A DNA stretch of 64,000 bases from Phallusia mammillata. Taxonomy: Eukaryota > Chordata > Ascidiacea > Phlebobranchia > Ascidiidae. Location: NCBI GenBank assembly GCA_003260075.1, contig QLIY01000350.1, forward strand, positions 86,948 to 150,947, given 5' to 3'. Every line of letters starts with the position of its first letter. The stretch's first letter is position 1. The notes beneath the pieces are model-generated. The model was not told where the DNA came from. It worked only from the letters and a program-made list of their open reading frames with translations, and did not search any database. Position numbers and translations under genes: made by a program. Positions 39,044-49,638 of the stretch are shown here, piece by piece.

Positions 39044-39305
39044 GTTTGAAAAGAGGCTTAAGAGGGTATATGTGTAATTAAGTCAGGACTTGAATATTTC
39101 GTCCAACATTCACCAATTATAGATGTTTTGCTTTTATCCTAACTCTGAGTAGACCTGAACATGAAAGTGTTAGTATAATTGAAACAAAGATGTAAATGTT
39201 CAAATGCACTTGTTATTAAATAGGCAACGGCTGATTGTAATAATATACACCAAATGCAATTGGTTTGTAAATTAAATTAATGATGAATGTACTCATATTT
39301 TACAG

Positions 39306-39383
39306 ATGCAAGGCATGCTGTGCCAGCCCTAAAGCTTGTATTACAACCTCTCCGGGTATAATTGCAAAGTGGATTTTCGACTG
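39306..39383 (+). other. Possible alternative cysteine-rich last exon of TMEM86 copy 2
   Basis: If the donor CAGG|GTGAGT at the end of exon 6 is used, splicing to the AG at about 39304-39305 continues in frame as GCKACCASPKAC... and stops after about 25 residues (TGA 39381-39383). Both splice sites are good matches, but without expression data this is only possible. Confidence 0.3.
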
Positions 39384-39399
39384 ATTTTGAACATTATTA

Positions 39400-40557
39400 G
39401 CTTTGTGTTCTATGAATACTGCAACCTTTTAAACATTACGTCTATGCAGCACATGCAGTTTATCCTCAACGTTTTTAAGCATCCAGAGAAGAATCGTACA
39501 GTCAAAAATCTAAGTTCGGTTTCCAGCTTGCTGGGTGTATACTATAACTATAGTTGCCAAGTTTTCTTATTATTCCAACTAAAATAAAACAATTGCCGGC
39601 ATAAAAATACCACTAGTTACATGTTAACTGAAAGTTCAACCAAATAAAAGACTGTAATTAAATAACTACATGATCAGCATTGCAAATAAACATTGTGACA
39701 TTGCTTGTATTTTTAAACCCGAACCTTTGGTGTATCTTCAAATAAAGAAAATCTATCAAGCGTATTGTACTGACCCTTAGGGTCTGATATTCTATGTCTA
39801 GTGTACTTTGCTATGCGCTGATTTTAAGTTTAAAAAACGCTTGACTTATATAGCAGTTGATTTTAAAAATGTCAAAATGTATAACCTGACTGGAAGCCGT
39901 TTAAGACGTTGCTTCTCGGTAAAACGTAAAGGGACAATATAAAAATAGCATTAAACCAGTTTATGACCGGTTCAATGATTGGTAAAACTGGTTTTGTTCG
40001 ATTACAAACCGGTCAAGCTTTTGTAAAGAAAAATGCTAGGTAATTTGACCGTGACAAATAAAATATGTCACTATTATTGCATGCGCATAAAAATGTTTTA
40101 ATTTTAAGTCCAAAGTCCGATACAGTATCAACCCGGGTCAGTTTGTTTGCAGTTTGGCGTTTTTCGAAGTAATACATAGCAGCATCGGTTACGACGAAAC
40201 TTAAAACATAATTTCCGTAGCCCGGAAAGCAAGGGTTACGATAGCAGTGTGAATTATATGTGTGCTATTTTTGTGCTAAACCAACTTAAGCTGCCATAAG
40301 CTGTTCTGCACGGCACAGTGAGAAAAAAACGTATGAACTTGCAGGTGTAGCAGATTATGCATTACATTAGGACTTGTAACTGTGTACAATTAACAGCACG
40401 GAGATAAGTTTAATGTATTAGATGTGTTTCAAAATCAAGAAATGTCAGTTGTTTGGAGTTCCTAGAGAGCTAGACCGCTTGTAAGCATTGTCCACAAACA
40501 CTATGTCGGGCATAAGCATTATGAGTTTTACATATTTAGGCACAAAATTTCATTTTT
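39400..40557. other. Upstream region of TMEM86 copy 3
   Basis: No exon seen. From about 39690 the sequence is clearly homologous to the region from about 44402 upstream of copy 4 (shared ACCCGAACCTTTGG, ATCAAGCGTATTG/C, GTGAATTATATGTGTGCTATT), so the duplicated unit includes several hundred bases of upstream DNA. Between about 39940 and 40030 there is a short stretch of ACCGGT-type inverted sequence. Confidence 0.6.
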
Positions 40558-40559
40558 AG
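40558..40559 (+). promoter_or_regulatory. Candidate trans-splice acceptor of TMEM86 copy 3
   Basis: The sequence CATTTTTAG|GTCACCTG precedes the start codon by 19 nt and is conserved at the same distance in copy 4. Ascidians add a short spliced leader at such sites. A conventional intron acceptor from an unseen 5' exon is the alternative. Confidence 0.4.
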
Positions 40560-40578
40560 GTCACCTGTTTTTAATAAA

Positions 40579-43500
40579 ATGATCCCGTTTAATGATCAGC
40601 ACTTGTTCAAGTTTATTATTTCCGCTGTTTTGTATGTGTTTTTTGAAACAGTGGGACTATTGGGCACCATCTTACCAGAACCGGTGGCTCTGGCGGTCTC
40701 AGTTGTGCTGAAGGTAAACCCAGTATAAATATTTACTTGCACATACACAATGTACACAATGACAATATTTATTTGCCACTACAAGTATTCATAACGTACA
40801 GCTTTACCCGAAAACTTCTTACCTCATCCAGACAAAACTTGAGGTACAAATGATTTATAATGTGGTAAGGCTTGAACTAATCGACATCGGTTAATCCGGA
40901 TATTCGCCTGATCTGGACATTTTTTTGGTCCAAACGGGTCCGGATTAACCGAGGTTTACTGCATGCAACAACCTAAATAATTTACAATATGAATCTATGA
41001 CGTTTAAAATGGTAAAACGATATATTTTCGCCTTTAAAGACAATTGAAAAGCGCCTAATTGGGAAAGTTTGAACAGTTTGAAAACAATTTTTGACTCATT
41101 TTTAGGTTTACCCGATGACGCAGTTAAATCGTTTTGTTTACAAGAAAATTTCACGCACCGATAATTATGTCACGTGGGTCTGGCTGGGACTCTCTTGCTC
41201 CACATGCGGCGACGCTTTCCTCGTTTATCCACAGAAATACCCGGTCACATTTTTGTTCGGTAAGGATGTTGTTCGACCGTGACCCAAAATGTTAAATGTT
41301 TAGGACTACAACATTTTTTAACATGATTAGACTGAGTTTGCTAAATACTGATGGATGGCACAAGGAACATTTGCGAACATTTCAAAGCATTTGGTGAAAA
41401 TGCTAACGGTTAGGGTTATAAAAAGGGTTTGGGTATAGTTTTTTTAAATGATAATAACAATAAAACCAACTTACAAACTTAGTTCCTAAGGATAAATTTA
41501 GTTCCTAATCCCATCCCGTCTCAAATTAAATAACTGTGTTCTTTACACCTCTCTATCGCGCGGTATATACCAAACATGTGTATGTTGTGAGTTTTTGTGT
41601 TAGTGGCCATACAGTATTTAGTGAATACCTTCATAGCTTGTAGACGGTATTAAATTGTATTTCCGTTGTGTTACAAGAAAATATAATGCACAGGTTTATT
41701 CATGTTCTTGATCGGACACGTATACTATCTACGTGCTTTTGGTTTCAATGGTTTCTATCCCAAAATCTTCACTGTATGTCTTATCCAAGGTCTGGCCGTT
41801 TTCACGTAAGTAACTTAGCTGTTACGTGGTTTGACCCAACAGGTACAGCTACTAACATAATAACCTACAACAGTAAAGTTTGCTACCTACCAATAGATGG
41901 CTTAAAGAGCGCAATTATTTAAATTATGAGCAAGATTGGGTTAGGGTTAGAAACTAAAACTTGCAATAAAAATGATGATTTTAAATTACTAATTTAGTGC
42001 CTAATATCGGTTACGCATTTAAAACATTACAAACAAACAAATTTTGTACACTAGGCAAGCAGTTATAGTCGAAAGGCACGAATTTTGTTGCTAACAGGCA
42101 CTTTGTTTGTCTATTGCTCTTTAAACTATAATCAGTTGCCTTTCTAGAAAGCAAAGATTTGAAATGCCCAATATAATTTTTTTGGTTTTAGGTATCTGTT
42201 CACTGGAAAACTGGGAAGCGACAGCATTGTAATGAAAATAAGCTGTGTCGCATATGGAATAGCTTTATTTGCAATGATGTGGAGGGCTTGTGCTCGAGTG
42301 AAAAAGATCAGTTTGCGTGAAGGTAGGCCTACTGTTTATCTAATAATAATGTATTTTATTGAAGAAACTACTGCTTAGTTTGGCTTATGTAAACACGAAA
42401 CGTAATTAAATAATAAACAATTGCAAAGTATGTAAATGAAAAACGTAACCTACCTTTTCAGTCAGTTGTGTTGACAAAATCCAAGTACATCCAAGTACAG
42501 TTTCACCAAAACTATAAAACTGGTTTCATCTGGTTTACGGATGTAAACAGAACATTACAAGACATTCACTATTGCAGTTAACAAGTCTAAAACGTTTTAC
42601 AATCACTTTGCTTTGCTATCGCTTCTTTGACATCCTATATGTGCATGGCAGGACAAGCAAACTGTCAACAAAGCCTGACCCGCACGATTAGCCGGAATTT
42701 TGTGCACTTGCTAATTACTTGTGCCCCTAAAGCACAATCTTAATTCGAGCTTCGAAAAACGCAACAATTAAGATCACTGCTTTAGTTATTGGTACATCTT
42801 CCAAAAAACTTAAAACGGATAACAAACCATTCATTCATTTATTTGCTGTGTTTTACATTTTTCACAAGAAGTAAGGTAAAATAAACTAATATGTGTGAAG
42901 ACAATGGCATGCAATTACGACACAATTAAAAAATTTGACGCAACAATTGGAATTGCTGATTTTCAACAGGAGGAACTTTTTCCATACGATTAAATAGTCG
43001 CATTTATTTCTAGCCATTACGAATAAAGTTGGAATAAAGTTTAGTTGGATGTTGTAGACTGTGTCATTTGCTATAATGTTAAAATACACAAAAACAAATT
43101 TAAAACAAAAAGTTACGGTTTTGCGGCGGCACACCCAGCACCGTCTTGCGGCACACCAGTGTGCCGCGGCACAGCGGTTGCGGAGCACTGGGATACACGG
43201 CTTTAGGCATACCTTGTTAAGCGGCGTAGGTCTTGATCACTTTGCTTTGCGTCTGTTTTGCGGAACAACCTTGATAAGAAAAGTTTAGACATTTTAAAAA
43301 TAAAGAATTTTTTGGGCGGCCATAGGACAAGTGAGACAAAACAGGTTTAGAACCCTTGTTTTAATACTCTGTGCTAATTTCCCGAACAAAAATCACATCG
43401 TTTTCTCCTGCATGTTTCATACCAAAACTCCGAGCTATGTTGATTGTTACTTTCAAACTTTGTTTTGTTCATTGCAGGAGATTGGCAAATCGTTATGGCT

Positions 43501-43662
43501 GCTGTCGGCTCCGTTCTCTTTGTTATTTCCGACTTCATGCTGTCTGTGGAAAAATTTCGACGTCATATTCCTGCCACGAAGCTATGCATCATGTCAACTT
43601 ATTATGGAGCTCAGTTTCTGATAGCGGCTTCCACGCACAACCGTCTGCAAACAACTGGTTAA
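40579..43662 (+). CDS. TMEM86: TMEM86/YhhN-family lysoplasmalogenase, copy 3
   Basis: Exons 40579-40713, 41106-41259, 41694-41805, 42192-42322 and 43478-43662 give about 238 aa, all in phase and ending in TAA. The protein starts MIPFNDQHLFKFIISAVLYV, with no separate N-terminal leader exon as in copies 1 and 2. The aspartate motif reads CSTCGDAFLVYPQ, helix 4 carries FLIGHVYYLRAFGFNGF, and the last exon carries MAAVGSVLFVISDFMLSVEKF...MSTYYGAQFLIAAST, both family aspartates being present. Exon 5 is 21 nt shorter than in copy 2. Exon sizes are identical to copy 4. The start was chosen because it is the first ATG after a conserved AG; the frame stays open to that AG, so an upstream coding exon cannot be excluded. 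Confidence 0.85.
40829..40961. mobile_element. Pogo/Tigger-like MITE, left-truncated, in TMEM86 copy 3
   Basis: The right end CCGGATTAACCGAGGTTTACTG and the interior (ACAAAACTTGAGGTACAAAT, AATCGACATCGGTTAATCC) match the element in the same intron of copy 4, but about 75 bp of the left part are missing. Confidence 0.75.
43100..43190. mobile_element. hAT-type end fragment
   Basis: The stretch GGCGGCACACC...GCCGCGGCACAGCGGTTGCGGAGCACTG has the form of a hAT terminus read outwards to the right. I find no matching left end or target duplication, so it is a fragment at best. Confidence 0.4.
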
Positions 43663-44853
43663 TCTTAGTGATAGTTCATGTTTAGATTGAGTTTATACTT
43701 GTTTTTGTTCGGCATTGCGCCGTGCTCATAATTTATTTCAAAAAATACAAATTTTGAATTTTTGACTCTGTTTGAAAAAGGTTGAAAATGTGCTTGTTTT
43801 AAATGGTGTTGGATCTTTTACAAGTTTAATTTTGCCCCATCTGTTGTTAGCTTTTTGTTTTTTTACAACAAATGTTATCGTCTTTAAATTCCGCAAAAAG
43901 AAAAGGTGGGAAAAAGTTATACGCTACGAACTTAATTGTTTAACGATTACATTTTCAGTTGTTATCCAAATACATGCGCGATGTTTTGTTTAGTCTATTT
44001 GTAAAAAAAACTCTTTTCGCTGTTGGCGCACTTCCATAAGTCGTTTGATGGAGTATTTCTACCTTTTAGGAAAAAACAACAACAACAATATCGTTCATCT
44101 TGTTATAATGTCTTTATACACAACCCTACTTCAACATGAAAATGCCCATTAAAGGATTTACTGTAAAGAAATTTTAATAAGTATGAAACCTTACTGGTCA
44201 AAACAACATGTACTGTGTAAAAACACTTGTGTAGGCTACTGTGTGCAACTAACTTTTTATTTTTTTTGCACATTGCTTTTGCACATTTACTTATATTTGC
44301 AAAGCATCGAAGCAACATTTTCTCGGTCATTGCTGTGAAATCTCGTGATACAACAACTGAAAAAATCATTCTATTATTACATCATTTGTATTACCAATAA
44401 ACATTGTGGCATTGCTCCTATTCTAAACCCGAACCTTTGGTTTATCTTCAAATAATAAAAATCGATCAAGCGTATCAACGCGGGTCAAAGGTTGTGTTTG
44501 TAGTTTGGCGCTTTTCGCAGCAATACAAAATTTTTCCATAGCCCGTAAAGTAAGGCATATAACAGCTGTGTGAATTATATGTGTGCTATTCTTGTGCAAA
44601 ACAACTTAAGCTGCTATAAGGTGTTTGGCATGGCAGAGTGAGAAACGTATGAACTTGTAGCAAATGATTACACATTGTAACGGTGTATAGTTTACAGCAC
44701 AAATCAAGTTAAATATAGTGAGCAGTGACTTAGTTATGTTGAATCAGAAGAAATGATAAAAAGTTGCCAAACATAGCATTGCCATTGCCTATACTATAAG
44801 TTAAGCAGGAACATTATTAGTTTTACTTGTTTTAGCATCAAAATTTCATTTTT
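43663..44853. other. Intergenic region between TMEM86 copies 3 and 4
   Basis: No supported exon. The first 300 bp match the sequence downstream of copy 4 (from 47809), and the last 450 bp match the upstream region of copy 3. The junction of the tandem duplication therefore falls near 44000-44400. Confidence 0.6.
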
Positions 44854-44855
44854 AG
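44854..44855 (+). promoter_or_regulatory. Candidate trans-splice acceptor of TMEM86 copy 4
   Basis: CATTTTTAG|GTCACCTG, 19 nt before the ATG at 44875, is identical in sequence and spacing to copy 3 although the bases between AG and ATG differ. Confidence 0.4.
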
Positions 44856-44874
44856 GTCACCTGCGATTGACGAA

Positions 44875-47808
44875 ATGATTCCGTTCAACGACCAGCACTT
44901 GTTCAAGTTCATTATTTCCGCTGTTTTGTATGTTTTTGTCGAAACATTGGGTGTATTGGCCATCATCTTTCGAGAACAGGTGGCTCTGGCGGTCTCAGTT
45001 GTGCTGAAGGTAAATATTTGCTTTCACATAACAGTACACAATGACTTTTCTGCCACCACAAGCATTCAAAACGTTAAGCTTTAGCCGAAAACTTAGCGAA
45101 AATATAACATTAGTGCCCCCCCCCCACCACAAGCATTCAAAACGTTAAGCTTTAGCCGAAAACTTAGCGAAAAGTAGCGAAAATATAACATTAGTACAGT
45201 AAACCTCAGTTAAACCGGATTCGGATAATCTGGATCTTCATCTTCGCCTAATTCGAACAAAACTTGAAGTACAAATAATTTGTAATGTGGTAATGCTTTA
45301 CCTAATCGACATCGGTTAATCCGGATATTCGCCTAATCTGGACATTTTTTTTTTCGGTCCAAACGAGTCCGGATAAAACAAGTTTACTGTACACAAAAAA
45401 CTATATTAATTCACACTACGAATTACTGACGTTTGACATAGTGGAATGATACATTTTTGCATTTAAATACAACGTAAAGACAATTGTAAAGCGTACATGC
45501 GGACAAGTGTTTACAATTTGAACACAATTTTTGACCCATTTTTAGGTTTACCCGATGGCGCAGTTAAATCGGTTTGTTTACAAGAAACTTTCACGCACCG
45601 ATAATTACGTGACGTGGGTCTGGCTGGGACTCTCTTGCTCCGCATGCGGCGACGCTTTCCTCGTTTATCCACAGAAATACCCGGTCACATTTTTATTCGG
45701 TAAGGATGTTGTTCGACCGTGTTGTTCGACCCCCCCCCCTTCCTCGTTTATCCACAGAAATACCCGGTCACATTTTTATTCGGTAAGACTATTTGAACCG
45801 CAAATCCAAATGTATCAGTCGCTTATGGGTTCAGTTAGTCTGAACTTTAAACATTCGGCCGTTACCCATGCTGTTAATTAGTTCATGACTATATCAAGAC
45901 TTTTTAACATGGTGTTATTTGCTTCACTTTGTATTGGACTGTATTAATTTTGAAACCGGACATAAAAATGGTACGTAACGGTAAAGAAACACTACATTAG
46001 TGCCATAAAATCAGTAAACGGATGCAAACACCTCTCGGTTGAAAATACGCCAATGCAAGAATATGTTCATAAATGGGACACAATAATCGCCCTCTTGTGT
46101 GGACAAAGTGTATGGAATAACGTTTAAGAACAATATTAAAATTTTGCTATTCTCAGATTAATTTGAATCAGTAAATTACAATCAGAGAGCTTCTGTTAAG
46201 TGAACACCGTTATAGCTTGTAGAAAGTGTTAAAATAAAATCAAAGTTGTGGAAATTACTTCCATTGCGTTACAATAAAGTATTTTGCACAGGTTTATTCA
46301 TGTTCTTGATCGGACACGTATACTATCTACGTGCTTTTGGTTACAATGGTTTCTATCCCAAAATCTTCATTGTATGTCTTATCCAAGGTCTGGTCGTTTT
46401 TGCGTGAGTAACTTAGTTGTGGTTCAACCTAACAAGATAACGATATTGCTTTCACACAATTGGGCTTTAAACTAACAAATATAAGAATTGATTGATGAAA
46501 AAACTACCGAGAACACAGCAGGGTTTGCAAAAAAAAACTGATTTGAAATTACAGCTATAGTAGTTTTCCTTACAGCAATTACGTTTTTAAAACATTACAA
46601 ACAAATAAACTTAGCACACTAGGCAAGACCAAATATAGCGCTCATAGCTAAAAGGCATTTTTTTCCTACAACAGCCACTTTAGTTGCCAATTGCTCTTTA
46701 AACCATAATGAGCCACCATTTTGACAAGCAAAGATTTGAAATGCCCCTATGTAAATTCTATGTTGTTTTTAGGTTTCTTTTCACTGGAAAACTGGGAAGC
46801 GACAGCATTGTGATGAAAATAAGCTGTGTCGCATACGGAATAGCTTTATTTGCAATGATGTGGAGGGCTTGTGCTCGAGTGAAAAAGATCAGTTTGGTTG
46901 AAGGTACTCTATATCAAATAATGTATCTNTTCCTACAACAGCCACTTTAGTTGCCAATTGCTCTTTAAACCATAATGAGCCACCATTTTGACAAGCAAAG
47001 ATTTGAAATGCCCCTATGTAAATTCTATGTTGTTTTTAGGTATCTTTTCACTGGAAAACTGGGAAGCGACAGCATTGTAATGAAAATAAGCTGTGTCGCA
47101 TATGGAATAGCTTTATTTGCAATGATGTGGAGGGCTTGTGCTCGAGTGAAAAAGATCAGTTTGGTTGAAGGTACTCTACATCAAATAATGTATCTGATTA
47201 ACAACGGCTCAGTTTGGCGGGAAACATAGAAAACATAATAATATGTTCAATGGCGATATATCAGTTACAATGACGAGCACTTGTACACCTCGCCTGACGG
47301 AACTTTGAAACGGATCACAAACCATCTATACATTTAATTTGCTGTGTTTTACATTTATTGAAGTCACGAAAAGTAAGGCAAAATTTCTTAACCAGGCTAA
47401 ATTCGATATTGCTTTCGGGTAAAAGGAATGCATAACTTTGGTAATACTTGATGAGCGACACAACTTTTGATCACTGTGTTTTGAGAGACTACCTTGATAG
47501 GAAAAATGTTGGGGTCACTTTAACATTAAAATCTATAGATTTAAATGAAAACCTGGTAATGCTTTATTTCATAATGCTACACTGTCGACGCTTATGCTTA
47601 AACTTAAATTCGTTTTATGGCAGGAGATTGGCAAATCGTTATGGCTGCTATCGGCTCCGTTCTCTTTGTTGTGTCGGACATCGTGCTGGCTGTGGAGAAA
47701 TTTCGACTCCATATTCCTGCAACGAGGCTGTGGAACATGTCAACTTATTATGGAGCTCAGTTTTTGATAGCGGCCTCCACACACAACCGTCTGCAAATAA
47801 CTGGTTAA
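44875..47808 (+). CDS. TMEM86: TMEM86/YhhN-family lysoplasmalogenase, copy 4
   Basis: Exons 44875-45009, 45546-45699, 46292-46403, 46773-46903 (or its duplicate 47040-47170) and 47624-47808 give about 238 aa. Sizes are identical to copy 3 (135, 154, 112, 131, 185 nt). Key blocks are CSACGDAFLVYPQ, FLIGHVYYLRAFGYNGF and MAAIGSVLFVVSDIVLAVEKF...MSTYYGAQFLIAAST. Protein differences from copy 3 are concentrated in helix 2 (VETLGVLAIIFREQ against FETVGLLGTILPEP), so these are two paralogues and not two haplotypes. Exon 5 is present twice around a single N at 46929. Its 131-nt length is not a multiple of three, so only one copy can be used per transcript. The end of exon 3 is also repeated as a fragment after a C10 run at 45730. 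Confidence 0.86.
45053..45196. repeat. Direct duplication around C10 in TMEM86 copy 4 intron
   Basis: ACCACAAGCATTCAAAACG to ATAACATTAGT is repeated from 45126, after ten C at 45116-45125, with a short indel. Confidence 0.8.
45197..45389. mobile_element. 193-bp pogo/Tigger-like MITE
   Basis: The left end is CAGTAAACCTCAGTTAAACC and the right end GGATAAAACAAGTTTACTG, flanked by TA on both sides (45195-45196, 45390-45391), as expected for the Tc1/mariner-pogo superfamily. No transposase is present. Its position, between exons 1 and 2 of TMEM86 copy 4, corresponds to the truncated copy at 40829-40961. Confidence 0.85.
45657..45788. repeat. Partial duplication of TMEM86 copy 4 second exon around C10
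   Basis: The last 43 bases of exon 45546-45699 and its donor reappear at 45740-45790 after ten C at 45730-45739. The fragment has no acceptor and is not a usable exon. Confidence 0.85.
46662..47195. repeat. ~267-bp duplication containing TMEM86 copy 4 exon, joined by one N
   Basis: Sequence 46662-46928 is repeated at 46930-47195 with only a handful of substitutions, including the 131-bp exon and both splice sites. The single N at 46929 marks the join. Two haplotypes placed in tandem is the likely cause. Confidence 0.8.
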
Positions 47809-48922
47809 TTTTAATGAAAGTTAATGTTCAAATTGAGTTTACATAAATTTCTGTCTTGTAAATGAGCCGTGCTCTTAATTTTTTTCAAGAAAAGAAACTG
47901 TTGAATTTTTGATTGTGTTTAAAACGGGTTGAAAATGTGATTGTTTTGACTGCTGTAGTATCTTCTATAAGTTTAATTTTTGCTCCATCCTTTGTTGGCT
48001 TTTTGTTTTTAAATAACGAAGTTTATTGGGGGAGTAGGGAAATGGCGCAAAAAGACAGTTGTAATTCTTCCCAAGTCACTTGATACCGCACTTAGAAATT
48101 TGTTTTGAACAAATTAAAGCAGTACTGTTCCTCTTATTTCTATTTCTTATAACCAAGTCTGCTTTACAAGCACAAAAATGCCCATTTAAAGACTTTTGTT
48201 TGCGAATTTAGAAGCATTATTTTAATTGCCATGGTGGTAAGGTAACTGATTTTATACTACCAGTTAAGTGTTAGGAAATATCTCCAATTCCTTTTCAAAT
48301 ATAGTAAAGCGTCTTTAACATTGTTCAAATTTGCTTTAATAATAATACCGATATTCAACAAAACGAGTATTTCCCTAGGAAGCAATAAGCTTAAAAAACA
48401 AAATATAGGCTACAGATATACATACTAGTCAAAAATAGAATGGCTGCCTACATGTGTGAGATCTGTAAGGCTTTTTTATACTAACCTTACATGACTCGTA
48501 AAGTTTTAACACAACTGTGTTGCCATCTTTTCTTTCATCCAGCAAAATGGTCAAATCTCAACTCAGCTTTAAAACTCTTGCAACACTTAATCGTGAAAAC
48601 GTTGCGGGAGAAAATGATTTTTTTAAACAAAAGGCAATGTCAAGAACAAAAGTCAACTATAAAAAATTATAAATACTAAAAAAGTTTGCAACAAATGAAT
48701 CGTTTTACAGTGCGAGGTATAACATCTTAAAACAGCAAGCGAATCCAGTTAATCGCATATCATACTTGCCAAGCTTTTTGGAATTAACCGTATAATTTGA
48801 TTATAAGAACGATTTTCTTTGCTATTGACGACAGTTAGCATTTACGGTCCCTACGCGATTAAACAGGCTAGGCTAGGCTATGCGATTAACCGGATTCATG
48901 TGTATAATACGAACTATTATGA
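47809..48922. other. Intergenic region between TMEM86 copy 4 and GT31 gene (tail to tail)
   Basis: The first 200 bp resemble the 3' flank of copy 3. The rest holds a short inverted-repeat element at 48741-48897 and a GGCTA triplication at about 48867-48880. No supported exon. Confidence 0.55.
48741..48897. mobile_element. 157-bp inverted-repeat MITE, pogo-like ends
   Basis: The left GAATCCAGTTAATCGCAT and right ATGCGATTAACCGGATTC are inverted over 18 bp with one mismatch. The GTTAATC/GATTAAC core resembles the other pogo-like elements in the window. The target duplication is not clear. Confidence 0.65.
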
Positions 48923-49549
48923 TCAATCTTGTCTCACAACTTCGACCATGATTTGATGGGGGTTCGCATTTTCTTCGATTTCTTCCTTATCCTCTTTTGG
49001 TGAGTGATTTACGTTGCTCTCGGACTTCCAAGTTTTTTTTCGAAATGCTGGTAAATGTGGACGAATCATTGACGTGTAGCGACTTCGTGGATGTAGCGTC
49101 CTCCAACGGGTTACAAAATGCGTCATTGTCCGGTTTAGGGGCATCCCCGGCAGGCTGGGAGGTACCCTAACCACAGCGCTAACGTTTTTAGCAACCATAT
49201 CGTGTATATCATTGTTTTTTACCAATCCCAGTTTAATCCGCGTTTGTCGCCACTTAACGGCGAAAGGTACATGTAGTTTTCGAACCCTGCCTAAATGTGC
49301 GACAATTTTATCCTGCACACCACCACCGGTTGTCAACCCGCGGTAATTAACCGGTTTTACGTTTCGCGAATGATTGTACGTTTTCTGCCGCAAGATGCCA
49401 GTAATGAGCACATCTTCCAGATGGAATCCGCTCATATCAGTGATCTCAGCTGTTCGGTAGATGTCGCTCAAGGTTTTAAACGACATTATCGTCATTCCAC
49501 CGTGACAAAAGGTAGGATAGGCATCTTCGGGATAAACGTCAAGAGAGAT

Positions 49550-49638
<89 letters not shown>

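Noticed and set aside
43772-43993. Hydrophobic open frame after TMEM86 copy 3
   Set aside because: The homologous region after copy 4 is not open in the same frame, so it is 3' flanking DNA.
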